Assembly (NCBI GenBank): GCA_033557465.1
Contig: CM066032.1
Location: 447,762,270-447,826,269, forward strand
Direction: 5' to 3'
Source of the DNA: Ichthyophis bannanicus
Lineage: Eukaryota > Chordata > Amphibia > Gymnophiona > Ichthyophiidae
Length of the DNA: 64,000 bases
In this document: positions 11,744 to 22,639 of the stretch, one piece after another
Layout of the letters: each line of letters opens with the position of its first letter
Numbering within the stretch: the first letter of the stretch is position 1
Position numbers and translations under genes: made by a program
Notes under the pieces: generated by a model
The model's input: only the letters and a program-made list of their open reading frames with translations
The model's database searches: none
Told to the model about the DNA's origin: nothing

Positions 11744-12812
11744 TATTTACTTGAGTCTAATGCGCCATCGATTCTAATGCCCACCCCTATTGTGAAAGGC
11801 TTGAAATTGCAAAAAATGTTTGGCGGCGATTGTAGTGCCCCCCTTAGTGATGCTTCACCCCCGTGAGCTCCCTCCTTCCCTGTGGCAGCCGCCCCAGTGC
11901 ACTAAACCCAGTAGGTCCTCCATAATGTCACTTGGACTCCGAGCCAGCTAACCTCCGGTCCGCGAACGCGATCCCCGGTGCAGCGGCATTCTACAGAAAT
12001 CTGAGCTCCTTGTGTGCTCTGAGATGTCTCTGCAACCTTTTCATCTCGTGAATACAATCTAATCATGGTGCCCTGTTCGCCGGACACTGTCCTGTGGAGC
12101 TGGAGTCTGAGAGAGAGCAAAAGCCGGTGATTTCATTGTGCGGCAGTGCTGCTATGCAGTAAGCCTTTTTTGTCTTCTTCGAGGTTCCCCGCTGGCTATC
12201 CGTTATCGGCTGGTCACCTGTAGAACAGTTGCCACCATTGCTCCCTTGCTCTGAAATGTAGAGTTGAAACGCAGATGGAGCCGATTTTTGGCGAGAACGT
12301 CTGCGCTTCTGGCGGCATTCAACTCTGTGTTCTATTCTATTTCCGTGACAGCACCAGCCTGCCTCTTTGGACTCTTCTGAAGCTGGAGCTCATAAACTCC
12401 CCTGTGCTAATTCTGGGGGATGAGCAAAGGGAAAAGCACCGCTAAAAGAAGTGCAGGGCACATCATCTCCTGATTTCCTTCTAGGACACTCCTTCTGCAG
12501 CACCCAAGGAAGTGATGTCAGAGGGGGTGGGTGCTGCAGAAAGGGTTGCCTCGAAGCGCAGAAGTTCTCGCCAAGAATCGCCACCATCTGCATTTCAACT
12601 CTACGTTTCAGAGCAAGGGAGCAATGGCGGCAACTGTTCTACATGTGACCAGCCGATAATCGGATTAGATTGCATTCACGAGATAAAAAAGTTGCAGAGG
12701 CAGTGTTTGCCTCCGAATCTAAGGCGCCCTCGAATGTAATGCACACCCTGAGTTTAGAGCCTCTTTTTGGCAAGAAAAGGTGCGCATTACATTCGACTAA
12801 ATACGGTATTTA
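11744..12812. mobile_element. Non-autonomous DNA element with long imperfect inverted arms
   Basis: The ends are inverted: GTATTTACTTGAGTCTAATG on the left, with CGACTAAATACGGTA on the right. The arms remain complementary over several hundred bases (for example 12200-12320 against 12540-12650), with an unpaired stretch near 12070-12195. No transposase is present. I do not assign a superfamily. Confidence 0.7.
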
Positions 12813-12954
12813 TTTAACAGTACCGCCCTATCATTAAATCAAAGCAATTTACATTATAACTCACACATTTACAAAGAACTTATTATGAAACTCGGGGAGG
12901 GGTGACATGCAGGAGATGCTCTGAAGCATAACTTATTTACAATGAACATATGTA

Positions 12955-13987
12955 AGAACATAAGATATGCCATACTGGGTGAGACCAAGGTCCATCAAGC
13001 CCAGTATCCTGTTTCCAACAGTGGCCAATCTAGGTCATAAGTACCTAGCAGTCTCCCCAAAAGACACAGGATCCTCAATGCTTGTATTGGGTCAAGCAGT
13101 GATATCCTGGGTCCCTTTTAATAATGGTTTATGGGCCTTTCCTCCAGGAACTTGTCCAAACCTTTTTTAAACCCAGCTACACTAACAGCTTTTACTACAT
13201 CCTCCGGTAACAAATTCCATAGTTTGATTACACGTTGAGTGAAAAAATATTTTCTCTTATTAGTCTTAAATAGGTTACCCTGTAGCTTCATTGCATGTCC
13301 CCTAGTCTTTTTATATTCTGATGACGTAACCAAATCGATCTACGTTTATCCGTTCCACTCCATTCGTTAATTTATAGACCTCTATCGTATATCCCCTCAG
13401 CCGTCTCTTTTCCAGGTTGAAGAGCCCTAACCTTTTCAGCCTCTCTTCATAGGAGTATCCTTCCATCCCCTTTACCATTTTGGTGGCTCTTCTCTGTACC
13501 TTTTCTAATAACACTATATCCTTTTTAAGATACGGCGACCAGAATTGCACACAATATTCAAGGTGCGGTCGCACCATGGAACGATACAGAGGCATTATAA
13601 TATCCTTTGTTTAAATTTCCATTCCTTTCCTTATGATACCTAGCATTCTATTTGCTCTCTTGGCCGCCGCTGCACACTGGGCAGAGGGCTTTAACATGTT
13701 ATCCATGATGACACCTAAATCTTTTTCCTGGGTGGTGGGTCCGAATGTGGAACCTTGCATCGTGTAACCATAGTTTTGGTTGTTGTAACTTTGCACTTGT
13801 CCACATTAAATTTTATCTGCCATTTGGATGCCCAGTCTTCCAATTTATCAAGATCCTCTTGCAATTTTCCATAATCCTCTTGGGTTTTAACAACTTTAAA
13901 TAATATTGTGTCATCTGCAAATTTGATAACCGCACTCGTTATTCCCTTTTCCGGGTCATTTATGAATATGTCAAAATACATGTACAT
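12955..13987 (-). mobile_element. CR1 LINE, 5'-truncated
   Basis: The 3' end is the left end. It carries the widespread tail that reads, on the + strand, AAGAACATAAG...CCATACTGGG...CCAACAGTGG. Similar tails occur at 25310-25400 (same strand) and 40880-41045 (opposite strand). Confidence 0.9.
13203..13987 (-). pseudogene. CR1 reverse transcriptase, C-terminal part
   Basis: The 13715-13987 segment has FADDT, the CR1 form of the RT catalytic motif, followed by LQEDLDKLEDWASKWQIKFN and a KCK block. The next segment has PTTQEKDLGVIMD. The 13311-13595 segment has LVR-like [21 protein letters not shown] and [15 protein letters not shown], all standard for the CR1 thumb. The 13118-13333 segment holds the C-terminal RVIKLWNLLPEDVV block. 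There are several frame changes and the endonuclease and RT fingers are missing. Confidence 0.92.
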
Positions 13988-14020
13988 ACAGTCTGTGATG
14001 GAGGTTCAGCTGTTCAGGAG

Positions 14021-14990
14021 TTAAGTGTGTTCACTGAATTGGTCAGCGAAGAGGAAGGTTTTTAGTTGTTTTCTGAAGTCCTTCATGTCAGTGGTGGACC
14101 TTAATTTCCCAGGGAGAGAGTTCCAGGTGGCAGGTGCCGCAAGTGAGAATGCGCTCCCCGTAGTGGATTCATTTGCTCTTCTGTATGACCAAGGTTTAGG
14201 AATGGTGTCAATCGTGCTCTGTCTCCTAGCTCTGTTGTTGTGACTAGTGCAAAACATCTCCTCTAGAACTCCAGCTGACATGTTGTTTCTTATCTTGAAA
14301 ACGGTCAGGGCAGATTTGTATCTAGCACGGGAGGTGATTGGAAGCCAATGGAGTCGGTGTAAGAGGGGCGTTATATGATCTTGCTTATTTGAACCAGCGA
14401 TGACTCTAGCGGTAGTATTTTGGACCAGTTGTAACGATCGTGTAGCTTGCCTTCGTAGTCCTTGATACAGTAAATGGCATTGCAATAGTCTAGAATAGGG
14501 GTTATAACTGCTTGACATAGTCATCGGAAATGGTCCTGGCTGAGGAGGGGCTTGAGTCTTCGAATAGTAGCAAGCTTGTATAATGCATTCTTAGTGATTC
14601 TGTTGATGTGTGGTTGTAAGTTTAGATGGCGGTCAAGTGTTACTCCAAGGTATCGAACTTTGTCCTTAATTGGGATGGTAGAGTCTGCCACATTGATTGA
14701 AGTAGGGAGGATGGACGAGGTATTCCGTGTGATGATTAGTGCCTCAGTCTTTTTCATGTTTATGTATAGGATATTGTTGGAAAGCCAGATGGATATCTCT
14801 TGGAGACAATCTGTCATGGCAGAATAGTCTGGAGAGTCTAGGCTGATTGGGGTGTATGCCATGATGTCATCAGCATAGACAGCATATTGTAACTTGTGCT
14901 ATTTGAGGATATTGCAGACTGGCCATATGTAAATGTTAAAGAGAGGGGCAGACAGGGAAGATCCTTGGGGGACCCCCTGTGTTGTATGAA
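14021..14990 (-). pseudogene. L2-like LINE reverse transcriptase, C-terminal half
   Basis: On the minus strand the 14899-15117 segment holds motif B (GVPQGSSLSAPLFNIYI). The 14521-14862 segment has the palm-to-thumb part (SIWLSNNILYINMKKTEALI, VRYLGVTLDRHLNLQPHI). The 14021-14524 segment holds the C-terminal domain with LQLVQNTTARVI, LHRLHWLPITSRARYK and WNSLPGKLR, ending in KTFLFADQF and a stop. Motif C (YADD) is damaged near 14870. The order is normal for L2-clade ORF2 and the frame changes make it inactive. Confidence 0.88.
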
Positions 14991-15180
14991 ATGAAGGAGT
15001 TTTGCAATGGGCCTGAGTCCACTGTAAGTAGAAGGACAGGGCCAGTTTGCAATCTAGGGTATTACTTCTGTGACTCTGGTCTGGTTCCTCACGGACTTTA
15101 CTCTCTGCTTGCTGCATACATTTTTACCTTGCTAGGGTCCACGTCTCTCTACTCCTTTGCAGAAGCTTTGAAGCCATATT
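14990..15180 (-). pseudogene. DIRS tyrosine recombinase fragment
   Basis: The minus strand reads TLDCKLALSFYLQWTQAHCK, which matches TLDCRRALSFYLERTQGHRK of the DIRS-C recombinase (31174-31959). Only this short block and some upstream sequence remain, joined directly to the L2 RT. Confidence 0.6.
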
Positions 15181-15189
15181 CCATGTGAA

Positions 15190-16016
15190 GAGTGAGCGCT
15201 ACTTGTTTTCTGACCAGTTCTTTCTATATTTCAACATTTCAGCACACTTAAGAGTGTAATTTACTGGTGAAAGTAGGTCATACAGCACATTTATGGCAGG
15301 TGTTATGTGGGGCTCGGCCCTAGCCCTTCCCTCTGTGTTGTTCTAGCTGTTCCGCATCACGACTCCTCCAAACTATACTCAAGAATAGGTTCCATAAGAT
15401 CAGATGGCATAGCATAGACTGCTATCACCAGGAAGGTATGTGCATATAGAAGTACATATGCAAAATGGAACATCTAAAAGAAAAAAAAAAGCTCACCATG
15501 GATTGGCATGGCAGTAGAGTGAAAGTGCATAAAACAGACATGGAATGAAAAGGCCTTCTAAATTCTTTGGTTTATAAAATGATAACAGAAAACACTAAAA
15601 TCTGAAAGCATTTATTTTATTTCAGTAAGGAGAGAACTATAGAGGGCTCAGGAATATCATCAGTTTCCAAAGAGATACCTAGAGGTAAAGTCTGAAATGA
15701 ATTATTCCATAGAACTATTATTTTTAATGATTTAGAACAGAGTTTTAAATTTAATTCTGAGAGAAAGTTTTGCTAAAAAAAAAACAAGTCTTGAAACAAG
15801 CAGGACAAAAAGTGCTTTTTCCAGGGGGGGGGGGGGGGGAGAGAGAAAGATGCAGCTTACAAAGCTATTTCCATGGGTAAAACAGTGTTCTATTTGTGAA
15901 GGTTAGGGAAGGAAAAGCAACATGTGTATTTTTCAAATTTTGCTTCTTTCATGTATGCACATTGGTTTCTTGGAATAAGTACCACTTTGAAAACTGAAAA
16001 CTGCTCTCTACATATA
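15190..16016. other. No recognised feature
   Basis: AT-rich sequence without a supported gene. Homopolymers include A tracts near 15480 and 15775 and a G17 run at about 15823-15839. Confidence 0.6.
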
Positions 16017-16249
16017 GGGGCATGTTTACTAAACTGCACCTCCCTGCGCTAACCGGTAAGCACACCTAATGCAAGTGCACTTACCGCCATCCACTGAGGA
16101 GGCGGTAAGTGCACCCATTCCAATCGCAGCATTCATGCTTGCTGCATGCCACTGCTGCCTGCGCTAATACCTCACTAAGCAGTTAGCATGAGACTTTCAC
16201 CATGCAGCGCAATGCACTAATGGTTAATGCACTTTTGTAAAAATACCCC
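16017..16249. mobile_element. MITE, Harbinger-like end family
   Basis: It starts GGGGCATGTTTACTAAA and ends with the near inverse (TTTTGTAAAAATACCCC). Its start matches the ends of the 3.3-kb element at 17404-20736 and the piece at 58831. It is 233 bp with no coding capacity. The 3-bp flanks (ATA, AGA) do not match exactly. Confidence 0.75.
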
Positions 16250-16629
16250 AGAGTGAATTATGCATAGTTAAGACTTTTAAACTATAAATAAATTGTACAT
16301 CAAGGGTGCACATCTTTGGTCCTTGAGATCTGCAAACAAAGCTTTTCAATGTAAGTAACATACGTGAGTAAAATGCAGATATATATGCTTTTTGAATGTC
16401 CATTATGGATATCCTGAAACCACCTTGTCTGTGTTCTTCAAGACAGGGAAATATGAAGGACAAAGTTTGTGACTTTACAGAAAGTACTTTTAATTACTTT
16501 AAAATCAGAGGATTCCTGTGTCTCAGAGATCTTCATAAATCTTTGGACCTTTGACAATGAAATTTGTAGAATCTTTATTTAAAATTAGACTTTGGAATTG
16601 CTTACCTTGATCATTAGAAGAAATACAGA

Positions 16630-16780
16630 GTTGCAGCAGCTTAACAGAGCAGCAGGTTGAGAATTAGGTAAGCCGTGGTTCAAATCAAGCTAACATGCTC
16701 GTGACCTTGGGTAAGTGACTTAAGCCCCCCTCCCGCCAGTTGTCTCAAGTACAAATTAAGAGACTGATTCATTAAGCTGA
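16630..16780 (+). mobile_element. tRNA-derived SINE, decayed
   Basis: A Pol III B-box GGTTCAAATC lies at 16677-16686. It is followed by GTGACCTTGGGTAAGTGAC, the body sequence shared with 28110-28145. The A-box region (about 16635) is weak. Confidence 0.65.
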
Positions 16781-17400
16781 ATTAGTGTTTTAACATGGAA
16801 AGCCTGCATTTGCAGTGAATAGCCTACACTGAAAAAAATGAAATGTGCAGTGAATAATGTGGTGTTTGCTGCATGAAAACAGTAATGCAGCATACTGAAT
16901 CAACCTTTTCAACTACAAACTCTGTGAGGAAAAGAAAGTGTATCTATACTCTACCAGACTGACTCTAGCTGTGAACTATCGATGAGAAAATGTGAGCTAA
17001 GCCCAAATAAACATATAATAAATTCAACAGTTGCTGCTGTACTCAGTCTCTAAAAACTGGGAGAATTCTTTAAGTAAAAGGAGCCCATTGAAAATGCAAA
17101 TTTATTTCTGTGCTGAGCACACGTTCACATTTTGGCAGCACTTTATTCAGGGAGCAGTGATGGCCTCTTGTGCCTTTAAGTTAAGCCTGGAATAATTTCA
17201 AGTAAATGTTTTTGAACACCAGAAAGATTCTCTGATTTTGGGAAAAAAAATAGAGATCTACCCAACCTCTTCCCCAGATGAACCACAAAGGGACCAAATA
17301 TTTTGTACGTTTCTATTTATATTCTAGTGGAAAAATTACAAAATTCTACTGCAAAGTTTCTGAAAATGTACCTTTTATTTAGCTTAGCATTTTTTGCATA
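16781..17400. other. No recognised feature
   Basis: AT-rich, with no ORF or repeat boundary I can support. Confidence 0.6.
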
Positions 17401-17414
17401 TTAAATACATTTAT

Positions 17415-17570
17415 ACTAAAGTGCGGTAAACGTGACTAACGCGCGTTATACGACGTTAACGACCGTAAGTGCCGTATAATGCGCGTGCCGACGCGCTAAC
17501 GACCGTTAACGTCATACTACGCGCGCTAACCGTAGTTAACGATCGTAAAGCTCCGCGGCGCGTTAAAACA
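17415..17570. repeat. CpG-rich subterminal repeats, left (partner 20570-20730)
   Basis: The motif TAACG or AACGCGC recurs many times in both orientations here and again in the last 160 bp of the element. The surrounding sequence is AT-rich and CpG-poor, so the clusters stand out sharply. Confidence 0.85.
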
Positions 17571-18149
17571 GCGCAAAAGGTGGAGAGTGGGCGGAGAGAA
17601 GGGGTCAATGGGCGGAGAGTGGGCGGGGAGAGGCACCCCTCATACTAACGCGCTGAATTTCAGAGCTCAATTACAACGCGAATGAAAACCTGTCGTTAAA
17701 AGGCATTTAAAGGGAAGAGAAACCATTTCCGTCAGCAATGTACAGAAAAACCAGGGAAACCCACAAAACGTGAGCAGTGTGATACATGTGCACAGAACAA
17801 TATTTCACATAAAACGTTAAAAATGACCACAAGAAACATTTTAAAAAGCATAATTCAGCTGGGCAACAGTGATAGCAATGGGCAACAAGGAACAACACTC
17901 CCTGGAAAGCACAAAAATAAAAGAAATGATGTGTGGAAGGGTCTACGCTCCGCAGACCCTTTCAAAGAGCATTACATTGTAATGGAGCTGTCCTGGGCGT
18001 GTGGTGTAATGTTTTCCAATGATATCATTGTTGCCCAGCTTGGTTATGGGTGTGTGCCCCTTTTTTGAGGTCTTTTCTGAGGTTTATGTATACCTTTGTC
18101 TGCATAAGGTAAATGAGGCCACAGTAAACCTGTTGCAGAGCAGGGTTTC

Positions 18150-18290
18150 TGGCTCGTCAGGCCGGTTTAACTAACCCCAGGGAGTGCGCTGTCTCTGTGG
18201 CCACAGTGTGGTGCAACAGACACAGCCAGTGCCTGTAAGACCAGAGGGTCACAGGTTCAAATCCCAGCTGGGGCTCTTGCCAACCCAGTC
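18150..18290 (+). mobile_element. tRNA-like SINE unit
   Basis: A B-box GGTTCAAATCC lies at 18254-18264, with an upstream A-box-like TGTGGTGCAACAG near 18208. It does not fold as a good tRNA, so a SINE head is more likely than a tRNA gene. Confidence 0.5.
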
Positions 18291-18413
18291 CCCATAGTTT
18301 TACCCACCACTAAACAGTGATAGTAACGACAATCCTTTATTGCAGAGAACATACACATGGCCTATAGTTTACCACACCAAACACAGACACCAGAAACAGG
18401 CACATTACCTAAA

Positions 18414-18608
18414 GCAGAGTCCCGCAAATGCAGTCCTGGAGGGCCCCACACCATTCCGGCTTCATGCTGCCTCTAATAAAGATGCCTGTGCTGCATAGCT
18501 ATGCACCACCCCCATGGTATGCAGATGTAGCTCATGCATATTTATGAGGGACAGCATGAAAACCCGAACAGTGTTTGGAACACCAGGACTGGAGTTGGGG
18601 AACTCTGC
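18414..18608. mobile_element. Palindromic MITE
   Basis: The ends are inverted: GCAGAGTCCCGC...CAGTCCTGGAGGGCC on the left, GGACTGGAGTTGGGGAACTCTGC on the right (in parts). The centre also pairs loosely around ATGCATATTTATGAG. It has no coding content. Confidence 0.75.
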
Positions 18609-20199
18609 CGTAAAGCAGCAGCCAACAGGGCCACACACCCACCCACAGGTCCCATTGGCCAATGCCTCCTGGAGAGGCAAGACATTGGGCCCTGCCTGTA
18701 TCTCCCAATACTAGCAGTTGCATACCTTAGCAATGCCACCCTACACCTGGGTATATGGTACACAGCTATCAAATGTTCCCTATGATAACTGGCAGATATC
18801 AATTCCTACGTTAAGCACAGTTTGCTCATTGCGCTCCACCATAACAATCATTCTGATGTCTGCGGTGTTTGCTGCAGGTCTGGTCTCTGACAGTGTTCAC
18901 CACCCTGGGGAGTGACCCCCCAACAGCCTTGTGTACCATATCCATGCCTGTACTATGCCCATGACTGGTGTAGTGGGTATGGCTGCTGACCACCTCTATA
19001 GTAGCACAATGCTGGCATAGGTGTGGGGGTGGCTGTCTGTCTATCCAGCAATGTTGCCAGTATTGGGCTGCCAATGTGCATAATGAGGAGCAAGGTACCA
19101 TGGGTATAGGCCGGACAGGGTGGCCTGGCCAGGGTGCATCTGCACAGGGCATAGGGCAGTGACAGGCACATTGTAGTGCCCGGCCACCACCTACACAGAC
19201 AGGGTGACCTCAGTATATCCTGCTGAGAGATCACTATCACTCTGACTGTGCAGTGACCACAGCATGGCTAGGCACTCCTATATTGCTATCTAGTATTTTT
19301 CTCATGTGATAAATATGGGTTTCCTTTTGGGGCCCAGTCACTGATGTATCTGCTTGCTGTGTATGCTGACATCCCAGTTCTGGGTGCAGGCATCTCCACT
19401 GGGCACTAGCAGACTGTTTGCAGCTGGTAGGTGTTGTGATGGAGTGGCTTGCAGGGTGCAGTGGCTGATGGCTTGCACCCTGGGAATATCAGATAGTGGT
19501 GGGGTGCAGCATACCATATCCAGGCCTAATGTCTGTCTGCTGTTGTGTTATGGCTGTGTACAGAGCTGCATTGACTGCCCTGTGGGGTGTCTGTTCCTCA
19601 GCAGGACTAGGGTTAATGTTCCCCTCTACTGCCACCTTTGCAGGGAGGTAGACTGTGGGTCTTTTGATGGGAGACCCTGTTTGCCACCCTCAGCCCTGGG
19701 GGAGGGGTGTGGTGGTGCATGGGGGCTACACCTGACTGAAACAGACAAAGATGTCCAAGGTGGTCCTGCAGAACCTACCTATCTCACACAGTAACACAGC
19801 TTTGGACCTGCGCCATGGCCGGTGCTGTGGACCTGGTGCTGGGCACCTCACTGCACCCTCAGGGTGAGCACAGTACCCGCACAATGTGACGGTGTGTAGC
19901 TACTCTGTGCCAGTACAACACACGGTCAGTACCCCCTATCAGGCCGAGGTGCTGGGGGGGTGCACATGGTCAGTCCCCCCTACCAGGCCGAGGTGCTGTG
20001 GGGGTGCATTCCCCATGGTGTGTATCTGTGGACAGCTGATTTGCATGTGCAGTGCATCATGGGTGTGACTGGCCCAATCCAACCCTGTGAAACTCCAGTA
20101 GCTGCTCACAGGCTCTGATAAACCATAGGCCATCACACGTACATCTGTTAGCATAATGCATAGGTGCAGGACACCCTACAAAGTCTGTAATATCAGATG

Positions 20200-20360
20200 C
20201 CCACGCTGGTAAAAACACACGTATCCACGCACGTAAACAAACACGTACCCACGCACGTAGCAACGCACGTACCGACGCACAATTGTACGCGCGCAGCTAC
20301 GCACGGAACTACGCACGTACCAATGCACGCAACCTCGCACGTATCAACGTACGTGGCTAA
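20200..20360. repeat. 12-nt tandem repeat array, ACGCACGTANCA type
   Basis: About 13 degenerate copies of a 12-nt unit run without interruption. One frame of each strand is open through it and gives a repeated four-residue pattern (THVxTHV on +). CpG and CACGTA content is very high. Confidence 0.9.
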
Positions 20361-20464
20361 GCACACTCCGAGGGTGTTTTTCTGACACCAATACTCAGCG
20401 TAACGAAAAACATGCCTCCTCTTTCCCTCTGTAATGTGCAGGGTGATGCCTGGGACAGCCTTCT

Positions 20465-20545
20465 GCGTTAGGCACACTGGGGACTCGAACCCATGCTGCC
20501 TGTAACAGCGGTCAGTACCGTAACCATTGTGCTACAGCTCTGTTT
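20465..20545 (-). mobile_element. tRNA-like SINE head
   Basis: On the minus strand, a B-box GGTTCGAGTCC (20481-20491) follows an A-box-like TGTAGCACAATGG. It resembles the unit at 55437-55525. The T-stem does not pair well, so it is not called a tRNA gene. Confidence 0.5.
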
Positions 20546-21234
20546 CAGTGCTTTGTGTCTGTACGTCTTCTTATGATTAACGCGCAGTAACGCGGCACGG
20601 CGCCCGGTAACGCTCGTTACGTTTTCTAACGCGCGGTAGTGGTGACAATGTACCGCCCATGTCCTTATTTGGGGTTTCTTTCACTACCGCGGCTCCTAAC
20701 GCGAATTGCACTAACGCACTTTAGTAAACATGCCCCTTAGTCTTGTTTTACAACACAAAGCTATTTCATAGCCTTAAGTTATACGAACTCAAATAGTTAA
20801 AGGTACATATTCAAGAGCATATACTTTGGACAACATCTTATCACCATGCTGCTGCATTTTCATTTCTTTAACCACCATGGCAGTGTATCTCGCAACCCCA
20901 CACACAGACTATTACAGTAATCTAGATGGGGGCGTCACCAGTGTTTGCACTGCAGTACTAAACACATCGTGCTCTAAAAATGGACACAATCGTCTACTGT
21001 TTTTAACTTGTATCAGGCTGCTTTTACCACGCTAGATACCTGCACCTCCCAGGTTAGCTCTTGATTCAAATAAAAATTCAAATAAGATCTCGTCTTCTGT
21101 AAAGGTGGTTAGAGATCTCAAACTCTAAAGTCATCTGCACTGAAGTTTGAGCAGGGTCCTCTAACCCTACCAGGAAAATCTCAATCAGAGATAAAACCTG
21201 AACCTGCTTTGAGGGGTTAATAAATTTGCTCTGT

Positions 21235-21300
21235 ATTTTACAGCACTGCATATGCCTTGTAGCGCTATACAAATGATCAGTAGTAGTAATAGTAGTACTT
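21235..21300 (+). mobile_element. SINE 3' tail with TAG-type repeats
   Basis: A CTGTAAAGCGCT-like end (here TTTACAGCACTGCATATGCC) is followed by GTAGCGCTATAC and a GTAGTA simple tail. It is typical of a retroposon 3' end. Confidence 0.6.
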
Positions 21301-22300
21301 TCCGGGGGGGAAGAAGCAACTAGCGTACATAAACCAAGAAAATCCCAACACTGTTATCAATCTTCTAAGGGAAAGACAGCAGCCCTGGGGAACACCATAG
21401 AGCAACTTGCTGTCTAACCCTTCAGAAATGACTAAAGCCACAGATATACCTGAACTACCTCTAAATCCCTGCACTTTGCTAAAAGTAACTGTGGATCCAC
21501 TAAATCAAAAGCAGAGGACAGATTTAATAAAATCGGAATGGCTTCATCCCCCTATCCATGTGCAAACTTAGATTGTGAGCCCTTTGGGGACAGGGAAATA
21601 CATACTGTTCTTGAATATAACTCGCCTTGATCTACTCCTGGAAAGGCGTGAGCTAAATATTAATAAATAAATATATATACATAGGTCTATAATTAACATA
21701 AGCCCTAGGATCTAACTCAGGCTTCTTAAGCAGAGTAGGATAACTGTAATCTGATGCAGTATCCCTTGAAATATTCCATCTTGTAATGATCCTGCAGCTG
21801 TCTCCTTCACCCCTTTAAAAAGCTTTTCTGCATAACTCCTTAAGTAGACCTGAGTGGCACAATTCCAATAAGCAGAATGTGGGTTTTACCCCAGTCAGAA
21901 ATGTCTTCAATTTGGACTCCAAGGGGGATAGAAAGTGCCCCAACAGCAACTCTTCACCTTCTCTACTCTCACTTGACATCAATCATGCTCCCGCCTTTCA
22001 AATGACCTTCAATACTGTATCTGATTGTAAATTTACAATCTTCTTAAGAAACTGCACCAACCCCATGCCCTTCAGAGGATAGACTAGTCTATCCCGAAGC
22101 CTACCTTTCTTCAATAACCAATCTAGCACAAAGAACAGTTCTTTAGTTCCAATGAATGCTTTAATGATAGCGGCTGTAAAAAAGCTTTATTTAGCCTCAG
22201 CATACTCTGCATTATATTTTACTGAAGGCCTGATGCCAAAGTATCCTATTAGCTAGAGTTGGGCATTTTATCCATTTCCATAGTAATTCCCACTTTTTAT
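21300..22300 (-). pseudogene. L2-like LINE reverse transcriptase, decayed
   Basis: The minus strand shows YGVPQG-like motif B (about 21385) and an FDLVDPQLLL motif A-like block (about 21500). Beyond the SINE insertion is a KKPELDPR-like finger block (about 21710). The order is right for an L2-clade RT on the minus strand. Frames are broken throughout. Confidence 0.6.
21555..21690 (+). mobile_element. SINE 3' half
   Basis: It contains AACTTAGATTGTGAGCCC and GGGGACAGGGAAATAC, ends in TAATAAATAAATA, and interrupts the L2 RT. The + orientation is opposite to the host LINE. Confidence 0.65.
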
Positions 22301-22639
22301 CCCCCTTAATTGGTCAGTGTACCAGGATAGCCGGCTTCTCGAACTTCCCTCTCCAATTCACTAAAACATTGAAAATCCCTCCAATGTTCTCATACCAAGC
22401 AGATAAATCCTGACACCCCTGTCTAAATTAGCCACACTCTCAAAATCTACAGAGAATCAATTTGTCCCTGCACACTCAAACACTCTCCATCCCCCCTTGC
22501 CTTTATTTTTAACCCATCTATCAGCCCTCAAAGTGAAGTGAATACAAGAGGATCAGGGAAACTTCCTAATCTCTAGTATTTTCAGCGCGCCTTCCCCTGA
22601 CATAGACATAGGCCCAAATAATTAAGTCAAATATGTTGT

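Larger units (their letters stand above)
12815..15000 (-). mobile_element. L2-like LINE, split by a CR1
   Basis: The 3' tail (12815-12954) has the TTTATTTAACAGT...TTTACATTATAAC form also seen at 25235 and 59045. The body resumes at 13988. The CR1 between them was therefore inserted into this LINE. The 5' end is lost at about 15000, where a DIRS fragment begins. Confidence 0.82.
17404..20736. mobile_element. Large Harbinger-like non-autonomous element
   Basis: The 3333-bp unit has inverted ends (ATACTAAAGTGCGG on the left, CGCACTTTAGTAAACATGCCCC on the right, split here for clarity). It is flanked by TTA on both sides (17401-17403 and 20737-20739). A 3-bp TWA duplication and these ends fit the PIF/Harbinger type. 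The interior holds many small ORFs on both strands (for example 19354-19794 and 18826-19152), none showing a DDE transposase or Myb motif. Insertions inside include a tRNA-like unit, a palindromic MITE and a 12-nt tandem array. Confidence 0.72.

Noticed and set aside
19354..19794. 146-codon ORF inside the Harbinger-like element as a transposase
   Set aside because: No DDE, Myb or other transposase motif could be found, so it is left as interior sequence.
20200..20360. CRISPR-like array
   Set aside because: The units are 12 nt and contiguous with no spacers, and the DNA is eukaryotic.
20465..20545. Possible tRNA gene on the minus strand
   Set aside because: The A and B boxes are present but the T-stem does not pair, and a similar unit recurs at 55437-55525, so it is a SINE head.
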